From an uncultured SAR116 cluster alpha proteobacterium (GTDB lineage: Bacteria; Pseudomonadota; Alphaproteobacteria; Puniceispirillales; Marisalimonadaceae): 64,000 nucleotides of DNA. Where the stretch lies: the NCBI GenBank assembly GCA_902524215.1, contig CABZCK010000004.1, positions 1 to 64,000 on the forward strand. Reading direction: 5' to 3'. Below are positions 27,751-39,023 of the stretch, one piece after another. Positions within the stretch are counted from its first letter, which is position 1. Each line of letters begins with the position of its first letter. Position numbers and translations under genes: made by a program. Under the pieces are notes generated by a model. That model did not search any database and had not been told where the DNA came from. It was given only the letters and a program-made list of their open reading frames with translations.

Positions 27751-27755
27751 TTGTA
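27731..27755 (+). repeat. Inverted repeat overlapping the dnaN promoter
   Basis: A perfect 8-base inverted repeat, TACAAAAT (27731-27738) and ATTTTGTA (27748-27755), has a 9-base spacer and covers the predicted -10 box. Its dyad geometry resembles a repressor operator, with half-site centres about 17 bases apart. It lacks a T-tract and has a weak stem, so a terminator is less likely. Confidence 0.45.
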
Positions 27756-27810
27756 TTGAATTAAAAATCTAAGATATAAAAATAAATATAATTAATTTAT
27801 GGAAAATGAA

Positions 27811-28920
27811 ATGAAATTTGCAATTGTTAAAACAGATTTAATCAAACCTCTAAGTCATATTAATTCAGTGGTCGAGAGAAAAAATGCAATAGCTATTTTA
27901 TCTAATCTAGTAATTGAAGCAGTTGGTAAAGAAATTAGTTTTATAGCTACTGATATGGAAATAGATCTTAAAGAGACAATTTCAGCAAATATAATATTAG
28001 ATGGAAAAATCACAGTTCCAGCACACACTTTACACGACATCGTAAAAAAATTTCCTGATGGCTCGGAAATTTTAATATATGTTAACGACAATAATTTAAT
28101 ATTAGAATGTGGCAAATCAAAATTCACTCTTCCTACTTTACCTTTTGATGACTTCCCAATTGTAACTGAAATATCTGAGGGAAAAGAATTTTCAATTAGT
28201 TCTGAAGATATGAAAAATTTAATTGATAATACAAAGTTTGCAATTTCTTTAGAAGAAACAAGATACTATCTAAATGGTATTTATGTCCATCAAGACGAAG
28301 AAGATAAGAACTTCATTAAAGGAGTAGCCACAGATGGACATAGGTTAGCTCAAGTTAAACTTAAACTTCCAGAGGGTGCAGATGGAATTCCATCAATTAT
28401 TATTCCTAGAAAAACAGTCAACGAGTTAAGAAAGTTATTAGAAGAAACAGATGGAGACATAATTGTTAAGGTCTCAAAGAATAAAATTAAATTTACTGTA
28501 AATAATTGTATTTTAACTTCAAAATTGATTGATGGAACATTTCCTGACTATCAAAGAGTAATACCAAAAGAAAATAATAATAAATTGGAAGTTTTAACAA
28601 AAAATTTTAAAGACGCAGTAGATAGAGTATCTACTATATCTATAGAGAAAACTAGAGCAGTTAAGCTCGAAATAAATAATAACTCATTAATTTTAAGAGT
28701 AAACAATAGTGAAATTGGAAATGCAATTGAAGAACTTACAATTGAATTTGAAGGAGAACAACTTGCGATAGGTTTTAACTCTAAATATTTATTAGATATT
28801 ACAAATCAAATTCAAGGTGATAAAATTCATTTTTCATTATCAGACTCCTCTTCACCAGCTTTGATTACAGATGAACAACAAGAAGGTATAATTTTTGTTT
28901 TGATGCCCATGAGGGTATAA
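27811..28920 (+). CDS. dnaN: DNA polymerase III subunit beta (sliding clamp)
   Basis: DnaN is the ring-shaped processivity clamp that tethers replicative polymerase and many repair enzymes to DNA. Three repeated clamp domains cover about 369 residues, with the family start MKFAIVKTDLIKPLSHINSV, the ATDGHRLA segment and the C-terminal VLMPMRV. The track starts at 27799, but the conserved N-terminus starts at ATG 27811, with a GGA 8 bases upstream. A probable promoter with an overlapping inverted repeat lies in the gap after dnaA. Confidence 0.97.
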   Translation: MKFAIVKTDLIKPLSHINSVVERKNAIAILSNLVIEAVGKEISFIATDMEIDLKETISANIILDGKITVPAHTLHDIVKKFPDGSEILIYVNDNNLILECGKSKFTLPTLPFDDFPIVTEISEGKEFSISSEDMKNLIDNTKFAISLEETRYYLNGIYVHQDEEDKNFIKGVATDGHRLAQVKLKLPEGADGIPSIIIPRKTVNELRKLLEETDGDIIVKVSKNKIKFTVNNCILTSKLIDGTFPDYQRVIPKENNNKLEVLTKNFKDAVDRVSTISIEKTRAVKLEINNNSLILRVNNSEIGNAIEELTIEFEGEQLAIGFNSKYLLDITNQIQGDKIHFSLSDSSSPALITDEQQEGIIFVLMPMRV

Positions 28921-28933
28921 AATTATTAATTTA

Positions 28934-32543
<3,610 letters not shown>

Positions 32544-32547
32544 AATA

Positions 32548-33777
32548 TTAACTTAGATTGTCAGTTCTTAGTAAAATATCTGAAATTAATAATGATGAGA
32601 ATGCACTTAATGTCCATCCTAAATGTCCGTGTCCAGTATTGTAAAAAATTCCAGGTAATTTACCTCTTCCAATTTTAGGCATCATACTAGGGGTCATGGG
32701 TCTTAATCCTGCCCAAGGTCTATAATGTTCTGTTGACACTTTTGGGAAAAGTTTGTTACTCCATTTGATTAATGGAAGTATCCTGTCTTCTCTTATGTCC
32801 TTATTATAACCATTAAATTCGGCAGTGCCAGCTATTCTAAACCTATTCGTACCAAGCCTACTTGAAACAATTTTAGCTCCATCATCTAAAAGTGAAACTT
32901 CTGGTGCACTACTTTGGCTAATTTTATCATTTAGATCAATTGTTATGGAATATCCTTTAACAGGATATATATTTACGTTATCTCCTAATTTAGAAGCTAT
33001 ATGTTTACTTGATACACCAGCACAAATAACTGTTGAATCAAAAGTATCAATATTTTTAGTATTTTGAGTACTAAATTTTAATTCAATTATATTATGTTTA
33101 TGAACAATATCATTAATTGAGGTGTTATAATTAAATTTTACATTGTTTTTTTTACAAATTTCAGCTAATTGGGTACAAAAAAGGTGTATATCGCCAGACA
33201 TATCACTTTTTGTAAAAAAGCCACCAAAAAAATTCTCTAAATTAATTGTAGGCTCAATTTTTTGAATTTCTTTATTGTTAAGTGGCTCTCTTTTTAAACC
33301 AGCTTTTGTTAGCCATTTATTAACTCTTAATCCATGTTTAAAATTTTCTTTTGTATTGCAAAGATGTAAAATACCTTTTTCTTTAAAGTCAAAATTAATG
33401 TTTTCTTCTTTTAATATCTCTTTCAATATATTTCCACTCTCGATTGCCATTTTTACAGTAGTAATTGTATTTTTTTCATGATTTTTCACATTTGATAAAA
33501 AACTTAAAAACCATCCTAGTTTATGTAAGGAAGGTTTTAGATTAATTGAGAGGGGAGCATCTTTTTTAAAAATCCACTGCATTCCTTGGTAAATAGTTTT
33601 CCAATTTGTCCAAACTTCACCATTACATGCTGATAGTTGTCCGCCATTAGCATAACTTGTTTCCATTCCTGCATACTTTTGTTTATCAAAAACAGTTACA
33701 TCGTAACCTTTTTTCATTAATTGATATGCTGTTGTTACGCCTGTTATGCCAGCGCCGATAATTGCTATTTTTTTCAT
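32548..33777 (-). CDS. dadA: DadA-type FAD-dependent D-amino-acid/glycine oxidoreductase
   Basis: This is a DAO-family flavoenzyme most like the D-amino-acid dehydrogenase small subunit DadA. It has the FAD-binding GAGITGVTTAYQL at the N-terminus, NGGQLSACN typical of DadA, and the C-terminal WAGLRPMTPSMMPKIG and NTGHGHLGWTLS blocks. I use ATG 33777, with GGAG 5 bases upstream, rather than the track's 33798. Its leader is a tandem glycine riboswitch, which suggests the real substrate or product pathway involves glycine (oxidation to glyoxylate and ammonia, for instance). The substrate is not provable from sequence; D-alanine remains possible. Confidence 0.9.
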   Translation of the reverse strand: MKKIAIIGAGITGVTTAYQLMKKGYDVTVFDKQKYAGMETSYANGGQLSACNGEVWTNWKTIYQGMQWIFKKDAPLSINLKPSLHKLGWFLSFLSNVKNHEKNTITTVKMAIESGNILKEILKEENINFDFKEKGILHLCNTKENFKHGLRVNKWLTKAGLKREPLNNKEIQKIEPTINLENFFGGFFTKSDMSGDIHLFCTQLAEICKKNNVKFNYNTSINDIVHKHNIIELKFSTQNTKNIDTFDSTVICAGVSSKHIASKLGDNVNIYPVKGYSITIDLNDKISQSSAPEVSLLDDGAKIVSSRLGTNRFRIAGTAEFNGYNKDIREDRILPLIKWSNKLFPKVSTEHYRPWAGLRPMTPSMMPKIGRGKLPGIFYNTGHGHLGWTLSAFSSLLISDILLRTDNLS

Positions 33778-33785
33778 AAAAACTC

Positions 33786-33972
33786 CATGACAAATCAAGC
33801 CCTAATCTGTCATGTGTACCTGAGAGATTAACTTATTATATAAGCTTACTCCTTCGGTGGACATAAAAATATGCCTCTCTCCAGATTGTCAACTCTTTAC
33901 GATACTTTTACCTGAGAGTTTCTAGGGTAGTTGCTCCTTCGGCGGTTATTTAAAACGCTCTCACGCAAAGAG
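33786..33972 (-). promoter_or_regulatory. Tandem glycine riboswitch controlling dadA
   Basis: Two glycine aptamers lie in the dadA leader on the minus strand. Aptamer 1 spans 33972-33893, with a P1 stem CTCTTTGCG/CGTAAAGAG and the conserved CGCCGAAGGAGCAA and ACTCTCAGGTA. Aptamer 2 spans 33887-33804, with P1 AATCTG/CAGATT and conserved CACCGAAGGAGTAAGC and TCTCTCAGGTA. A 5-base linker joins them, the usual tandem arrangement. Downstream, CATGACA (33814-33808) can pair with TGTCATG (33792-33786), a hairpin that shares two bases with P1 of aptamer 2 and reaches the GGAG ribosome-binding site. This suggests an on-switch acting at translation. Confidence 0.93.
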
Positions 33973-33985
33973 GAAATGACAGTTT

Positions 33986-34014
33986 ATAATAATTCCAACT
34001 ACAAAAATAATCAA
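33986..34014 (-). promoter_or_regulatory. Predicted promoter of the riboswitch-dadA transcript
   Basis: On the minus strand TTGATT (34014-34009) and TATTAT (33991-33986) are 17 bases apart, just upstream of the first aptamer. Transcription would begin close to the first P1 stem, as expected for a riboswitch leader. The rhodanese gene ends immediately before it, so some readthrough from that gene is also possible. Confidence 0.5.
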
Positions 34015-34015
34015 A

Positions 34016-34417
34016 CTAATTTTTTTTCTTAGTAATTTTTTCTATTGGGCCGTTTTGGTTTATCCAGTCATCAATGCCATTTTCTAAGTTCAAAACATTA
34101 GTTAAACCCATCTCCAAAGCTGTTTTAGTAGACAATGACGATCGCCATCCAGAAGCACAATAAAATATAAATTTATTTTTAGTATTGAAGTAATCTTTAT
34201 AATAAGGACTTTTAGGGTCAATCCAGAACTCTAACATACCCCTTGGTACGTGCTTAGCATTTTTTATTTTACCACTTTTCTCTAGTTCTCTAATGTCTCT
34301 TAAATCTATAAAAATTGTTTTATCATCATTATGCAATTTTAGAGCATTTATAAAGTCAATATTTTTGATTTTTTGTTTAGCTTCTTCAACTAAAGAAAAA
34401 CAAGATTTAATTGCCAT
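34016..34417 (-). CDS. Single-domain rhodanese-like protein
   Basis: This is a rhodanese-fold sulfurtransferase of about 133 residues. The active-site cysteine loop is CASGWRS (FYCASGWRSSLST), preceded by the rhodanese FIDLRDIRELEKSG segment and followed by NLENGIDDWINQNGP. CxxGxRS-type loops like this are usual for thiosulfate/persulfide-handling single-domain rhodaneses. I chose ATG 34417 over the TTG at 34432 because a GGA lies 10 bases before it. It is on the same strand as dadA, but the riboswitch leader and its promoter lie between. Physiological role unknown. Confidence 0.85.
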   Translation of the reverse strand: MAIKSCFSLVEEAKQKIKNIDFINALKLHNDDKTIFIDLRDIRELEKSGKIKNAKHVPRGMLEFWIDPKSPYYKDYFNTKNKFIFYCASGWRSSLSTKTALEMGLTNVLNLENGIDDWINQNGPIEKITKKKN

Positions 34418-34466
34418 TTTTTTAGTTTCCAATAGATTAAAATATATAATCTAATATAAATAAATA

Positions 34467-35456
34467 ATGACAAATAACAATCAACAATTTTTAATTCAAC
34501 ATGAAGTGTTTAATAAAAATTTTATCTTTCCAGCTGTTAAAAATATGAATTCTCAACAGGTTATATCATTATATGAAAATTTTAAAACAATTTTACCTCA
34601 CTCTCAAAAAAACTCTCGAGATTTAAAAATCAGAAGAAATTTAAGTGATATTTTGGATGAATTTGATGTTTTATTTTTAGATGCATTCGGAGTTATAAAT
34701 ATAGGGGATCAGTTAATACCACCCATAATTGAGACCTTAAATATTGCTAGAGATAAGGGTATATATGTAATCATTCTAACGAATGGTGCCACTTATTGTT
34801 CTGAAAAAAAAATTAATCAATTTTATAATCTTGGATTAGAGTTTTCTTATGATGAAATTATATCGAGTCGAGATGCAACAGAAAGATTTTTATCTATTCA
34901 TCTTAATTCATCTAAAATAGGTGTCCTTGGTAATAAAGACAAAAAACTAAACATTAAAAACTGTACAACAATAGATTTAGTGAAAGATATTGAATTATTT
35001 GACGAAATGGACTCTTTTATTTTTTTAGGTACAAGTTATTGGGACTCAGACTTTCAAGATTTATTAAAAGATACATTGTCCTCAAATCCAAGACCATTTT
35101 TTGTTTCCAACCCAGATATTGTTGCGCCTCACAAGGATCATTTTAGTATGGAACCAGGTTATTTTACATTAAAATTAATAAATGAAGGTATTAATTTACC
35201 ATTATGGTTTGGCAAACCTTTTTCAACAATTTTTGAAATGGCTTTAGAAAAAGTGCAGTTTATTTCAGGATCTTCAATTAACATGTCAAGAATTGGAATG
35301 GTAGGAGATACTTTGCATACGGATATTTTGGGCGCCAACTCAATCGGAATTAAATCAATTTTAATGACAAATTTTGGTTTATTGAAAAATCAAAATATTG
35401 CATCTGTTATTAAAAAGACTGGTATTATACCAGATTATTTAATTGAAGGTCCTTAA
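34467..35456 (+). CDS. HAD-superfamily class IIA hydrolase-like protein (TIGR01459 type)
   Basis: This 329-residue protein belongs to the class IIA HAD proteins related to NagD-type nucleotidases. Motif I reads FLDAFGVI, so the second acidic residue of the canonical DxD is replaced by phenylalanine. In my recollection the alphaproteobacterial TIGR01459 group also lacks it (tryptophan there), so this is a family trait rather than a mutation. The class IIA cap and motif II (LTNGA) follow, and the C-terminal RIGMVGDTLHTDILGANSIG matches motif IV. Substrate unknown. It directly precedes folate-related genes. Confidence 0.8.
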   Translation: MTNNNQQFLIQHEVFNKNFIFPAVKNMNSQQVISLYENFKTILPHSQKNSRDLKIRRNLSDILDEFDVLFLDAFGVINIGDQLIPPIIETLNIARDKGIYVIILTNGATYCSEKKINQFYNLGLEFSYDEIISSRDATERFLSIHLNSSKIGVLGNKDKKLNIKNCTTIDLVKDIELFDEMDSFIFLGTSYWDSDFQDLLKDTLSSNPRPFFVSNPDIVAPHKDHFSMEPGYFTLKLINEGINLPLWFGKPFSTIFEMALEKVQFISGSSINMSRIGMVGDTLHTDILGANSIGIKSILMTNFGLLKNQNIASVIKKTGIIPDYLIEGP

Positions 35457-35457
35457 A

Positions 35458-36228
35458 GTGAATAAAAGAAAATCTATTTTAGTTACATCTGGATCAAAAA
35501 GGTTAGGAAAGCATATCTCTAAATTTTTTGTAATGAATGATTGGGATTTAATTCTGCATTATAATAATTCAAAAGAAGAAGCAGAAGAAACAGCAAATGA
35601 ATTATCGCGTTACTCAAAAAATATAAAATTATATCAAGCAGACTTTACAAATTATAATGATGTTAAAAATTTAGTAGAAAACTTACTGTCAAAAGACAAA
35701 GATTGGATAGGTCTAGTAAATAATGCTGGATTATTTGAATATGATACAGGTATAGATTTTAAAATAGAAAAATTAAATCAACATATGTCTATTAATTTTT
35801 CTACACCTGCATTACTTATCCAAGCACTTTTTAAGAATATAACTAAAAACTGTATTGAAAAAAGTAAAAATAATATGGTTATAAATATAATTGATGCTAA
35901 AATCGAAGGTCTAAATCCAGATTATTATTCTTATACTTTGTCAAAGTTAGCAATGTCAGGATTGACAAAGATGTCAGCCTTATCTTATGCACCAGATTTA
36001 AGAGTAAATGCAATTGCTCCTGGAATAATATTACCTGCAGAGAATCAAAATAATGCTGAGTTCAAAAATTCTCATAAAAAAAATATTTTAAATAGTTCTG
36101 CAACAATAGATGATTTATATTTAGCTCTTGATTTTTTGACTAATTCAAACTCTGTTACTGGTCACATTTCATTATTAGATGGAGGAGCACATCTAGCTCC
36201 TCCCGTAAGAGATGTTGCTATTAAATAA
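35458..36228 (+). CDS. SDR-family oxidoreductase, FolM/pteridine-reductase-like
   Basis: This is a short-chain dehydrogenase with the nucleotide-binding TSGSKRLGKHI, NNAG near residue 85 and the catalytic YSYTLSKLA. The sequence SGSKRLGK rather than TGxxxGIG resembles pteridine reductases (FolM: dihydrobiopterin/dihydromonapterin reduction). The next gene is folB, which supports a pterin or folate role. The start is GTG 35458, supported by GAAGG 8 bases upstream; the track's TTG 35443 is unlikely. The substrate is inferred from context only. Confidence 0.8.
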   Translation: MNKRKSILVTSGSKRLGKHISKFFVMNDWDLILHYNNSKEEAEETANELSRYSKNIKLYQADFTNYNDVKNLVENLLSKDKDWIGLVNNAGLFEYDTGIDFKIEKLNQHMSINFSTPALLIQALFKNITKNCIEKSKNNMVINIIDAKIEGLNPDYYSYTLSKLAMSGLTKMSALSYAPDLRVNAIAPGIILPAENQNNAEFKNSHKKNILNSSATIDDLYLALDFLTNSNSVTGHISLLDGGAHLAPPVRDVAIK

Positions 36229-36240
36229 GGTAAAATATTA

Positions 36241-36591
36241 ATGTTTAAGAAAATTCTTATTGAAAATTTAACTTGTAATGCTTCTGTTGGAGTTTATGAA
36301 AACGAAAAATTAAATAAACAAAAAATAATAATTAACTTGGAAATTGTACTTGTTAAATCCATAAAAACTCATACTGATAATCTTAAAGATGTAGCTGATT
36401 ATGGAAAATTTAGAAGAATTGTATTAGATATTATCAATTCCAAGCATTTTAATTTAATTGAGACGCTAGCTGATAACTTAATTAAAAAAATAGGAGCTTT
36501 TGAAAAAGTTGAAAATATTAAATTAAAAATTACAAAGCCTGATGTTTTTGAGGATTGTTCTGTTTCATATGAAATTAGTGATTATCCTTAA
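36241..36591 (+). CDS. folB: Dihydroneopterin aldolase
   Basis: FolB cleaves 7,8-dihydroneopterin to 6-hydroxymethyl-dihydropterin in folate synthesis. The 116-residue sequence has the family features: IENLTCNASVGVYENEK at the N-terminus, the DVADYGKFRRIV segment, FNLIETLADNLI with its glutamate, and a C-terminal VKLKITKPDVF-like strand (IKLKITKPDVF). An AAGG lies 10 bases upstream of ATG 36241. It ends with a 17-base overlap with the convergent gloB. Confidence 0.9.
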   Translation: MFKKILIENLTCNASVGVYENEKLNKQKIIINLEIVLVKSIKTHTDNLKDVADYGKFRRIVLDIINSKHFNLIETLADNLIKKIGAFEKVENIKLKITKPDVFEDCSVSYEISDYP

Positions 36592-37342
36592 GTTTTCTAA
36601 AATGTTTAAAAGTTTCTGCACTATTTAATTTTTCAACATCATTTGCAATTTTAAAATTAATATCATTATATCTTAAAAATGGATTTAATTTTTTTTCTTG
36701 TCCAAGAAAAAAAGGTATGGTTGGTTTATTTTGCTTTCTTAAGTTTGTAATTTCTTTAATACAAGTATCTAACTCTTCAATATTATTGTAAATCAAACTT
36801 TTGCAAAAGTTTGCATTTGATAATGTATACTCATGACCACAATACACAAGTGTATCATCAGGTAAATTTATAATTTTGTCTAAACTGTTTTTCATTTGTT
36901 CAAAAGTTCCATCAAATATTCTTCCACATCCAAGTCTAAACAAAGTATCTCCAGAAAAAAGTGTTTTTAAACTCTCAATGTAATAACATATGTGACCAAT
37001 AGTGTGGCCAGGAGTGTGAAAAACTATAGCCTTTTCTCCAATAATATCAATTTCATCTCCATCTAAAACATAATGATCACAATTTTGTATATTATTTTTG
37101 TCATATTTTGGAGCAATAAGTTTACAGTTATATTTTTCTAATAATTCTTGATTGCCAGCGATGTGGTCGTTATGGTGGTGTGTATTAAATATATGCGTTA
37201 AATTCCAATTATTTTTTTCAAGTAGATCAATAACAGGTTGTGCTTCTCCAGGATCAATTGCTGCTGTTTGTTTATTAATAGGATTATTCAAGACATAAAT
37301 ATAGTTGTCACTTAATGCTTTTATGATTTCAATTTGAGTCAT
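36575..37342 (-). CDS. gloB: Hydroxyacylglutathione hydrolase (glyoxalase II)
   Basis: GloB hydrolyses S-D-lactoylglutathione to D-lactate and glutathione, the last step of methylglyoxal detoxification. The metallo-beta-lactamase motif THHHNDHIAG is present, with further metal ligands in HTPGHTIGH, SGDTLF and GHEYT, and the C-terminal glutathione-binding segment ending in NPFLR. Length (255 aa) is normal. An AAGGA precedes ATG 37342. It is divergent from the chorismate mutase gene and tail-overlaps folB. Confidence 0.95.
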   Translation of the reverse strand: MTQIEIIKALSDNYIYVLNNPINKQTAAIDPGEAQPVIDLLEKNNWNLTHIFNTHHHNDHIAGNQELLEKYNCKLIAPKYDKNNIQNCDHYVLDGDEIDIIGEKAIVFHTPGHTIGHICYYIESLKTLFSGDTLFRLGCGRIFDGTFEQMKNSLDKIINLPDDTLVYCGHEYTLSNANFCKSLIYNNIEELDTCIKEITNLRKQNKPTIPFFLGQEKKLNPFLRYNDINFKIANDVEKLNSAETFKHFRKLKDNH

Positions 37343-37415
37343 AATATAATTATCCTTAGGAAAAAATTATGTTATCAATAAATATATATCATACAAACTT
37401 ATAATTAATTTTACC

Positions 37416-37913
37416 ATGGAAGAATTAGAAAAACTTAGAAAAGAAATAGACCAACTTGATAAGATGATAGCTGAGTTAATTTCCAAAAGACAAGGACTTT
37501 CAAATAAAATTTTAAAAGCTAAAGGAGGGAAGTTTACTTATGATCCAGTAAGAGAAAGGAAAGTGATGGAAAAAATTTTCTCTTATGATATCGATTCTAA
37601 ACTTGCAGAAAGAATATGGAGACAAATTATTGCTTATAATCTGTCAACACAAAAAAAATTAAAAATTGGATACATTGGAGCGGACAAGCTTTCTTTAGCA
37701 GCTTATGAAAGTTATTTTGGTCCATATTTTGAAATTAGAGATTTTAAAAATTTTATTAAGTTAAATGAAGGAATAAATAAAAAAATTATTGATGTAGCAA
37801 TAATAGAAAAATCACAATTTGACCTAAATAAAATTAATTCTAAAATAAAAATTGTGTCTGAATTCCCATTAAATGAATACTTTCACAAAAAAAAGTATTT
37901 AATTTTGAAATAA
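37416..37913 (+). CDS. AroQ-type chorismate mutase with a degenerate prephenate-dehydratase-like tail
   Basis: The first ~80 residues are an all-helical AroQ chorismate mutase (LRKEIDQLDKMIAELISKRQ ... YDPVRERKVMEK ... IWRQIIAYNLSTQ), converting chorismate to prephenate. The remaining ~83 residues (KIGYIGADKLSLAAYESYFG ... IDVAIIEKSQ) look like the N-terminal half of a prephenate dehydratase domain (xVAYLGPxGSYSxxAA ... ADYGVVPIENS). The catalytic TRF half and an ACT domain are missing, so the tail should not be catalytically active. It begins an operon with hisC and tyrA for tyrosine/phenylalanine and histidine synthesis. Confidence 0.85.
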   Translation: MEELEKLRKEIDQLDKMIAELISKRQGLSNKILKAKGGKFTYDPVRERKVMEKIFSYDIDSKLAERIWRQIIAYNLSTQKKLKIGYIGADKLSLAAYESYFGPYFEIRDFKNFIKLNEGINKKIIDVAIIEKSQFDLNKINSKIKIVSEFPLNEYFHKKKYLILK

Positions 37914-37931
37914 CTTAGGTTAGAAAAAAAT

Positions 37932-39023
37932 ATGTTTTTAGAACCAAAAGAATCAATTTTAAATTTAGATGCCTATAAACCAAATTTTGGTTCATCTAAT
38001 TTGAAAAAATTAATTAGACTTTCTGCGAATGAAAATGCTTTAGGGTACTCTCCAAGAATTGATAAAGAGTTGAAGATTAAAAGTTTTAATCGGTATCCTC
38101 CACAACATAGTGAAGAACTGATTAAAACAATTAGTAAAATTAATAATTTAGACCAAAATAAACTTATTCTTGGCAATGGTTCTGACGATTTAATCTCTGT
38201 AATTGCTCAAACATTTTTAAAACCTGGAGACGAAGCAATTTACACAGAATATGGGTTTTTACAATTTCCACAATCCATAACTGTAGCTGGAGGAATTAAA
38301 AAAATTGCCAAAGACATTAATTTTCATGTAAGTATTGATAATATATTAAACTTAATAACAGATAAAACTCGTTTAATATTTCTTGCTAATGCTAACAATC
38401 CGACAGGGACATTTATTAGTAAAAGTGAAGTTTATAGGTTAATTAACAATATACCAGAAAATATATTGTTAGTTTATGACGCAGCTTATGCAGAATATAT
38501 TCGAAATGATGATTATATAGATGGATCTGAATTAGTTGAAAATTTTAATAACGTTATAATGTTAAGAACTTTTTCAAAATTACATGGACTTGCAGGCTTG
38601 AGACTAGGTTGGGGTTATAGTAATAGTAAAATAATAAATTTTTTAATGGCAGTTAGAGGTCCTTTTAGTGTCAATTCTATAGCCATTGAAGCTGGAATTA
38701 TTGCCATGAAAGACATTGATTTTCAAAACCATTGCTTTGATTTTAATTTAAAATCGATGAAATTTATGGAAATTGAATTAGGTAAATTAGGTGTAAAATA
38801 TGTAAAGTCTTCGACTAACTTTATTCTTATAAATTTATCAGATCAAGATAAATCTTCAACAAAAAATGCTGTATTATTTTTTAAAAAAAATGGTGTGTTA
38901 GTTCGCGAAATGAATGTTTATAATTTACCAAATTACATTAGAGTATCTTTAGGATCTGAAGAAGAAAATAATTATTTCTTGAAATTACTTAAAAAATTTA
39001 TCACACAAAATGATAATCGATAA
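37932..39023 (+). CDS. hisC: Histidinol-phosphate/aromatic aminotransferase
   Basis: This class I/II PLP aminotransferase catalyses the histidinol-phosphate step, and in alphaproteobacterial aromatic operons often also transaminates prephenate or aromatic oxoacids. Visible features include NENALGYSP at the substrate site, NPTG (NANNPTGT), DAAYAEY, and the PLP lysine in TFSKLHGLAGLRLGWG. The length is 363 aa. It lies between the chorismate mutase gene and tyrA, overlapping tyrA by 14 bases, which argues for a dual or aromatic role. Confidence 0.92.
   Translation: MFLEPKESILNLDAYKPNFGSSNLKKLIRLSANENALGYSPRIDKELKIKSFNRYPPQHSEELIKTISKINNLDQNKLILGNGSDDLISVIAQTFLKPGDEAIYTEYGFLQFPQSITVAGGIKKIAKDINFHVSIDNILNLITDKTRLIFLANANNPTGTFISKSEVYRLINNIPENILLVYDAAYAEYIRNDDYIDGSELVENFNNVIMLRTFSKLHGLAGLRLGWGYSNSKIINFLMAVRGPFSVNSIAIEAGIIAMKDIDFQNHCFDFNLKSMKFMEIELGKLGVKYVKSSTNFILINLSDQDKSSTKNAVLFFKKNGVLVREMNVYNLPNYIRVSLGSEEENNYFLKLLKKFITQNDNR

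Noticed and set aside
34650-34710. Broken catalytic motif I (DxD to DxF) in the HAD-like protein
   Set aside because: The related alphaproteobacterial class IIA group typically has an aromatic residue at this position, so this is probably a family feature and not a lesion in this gene.
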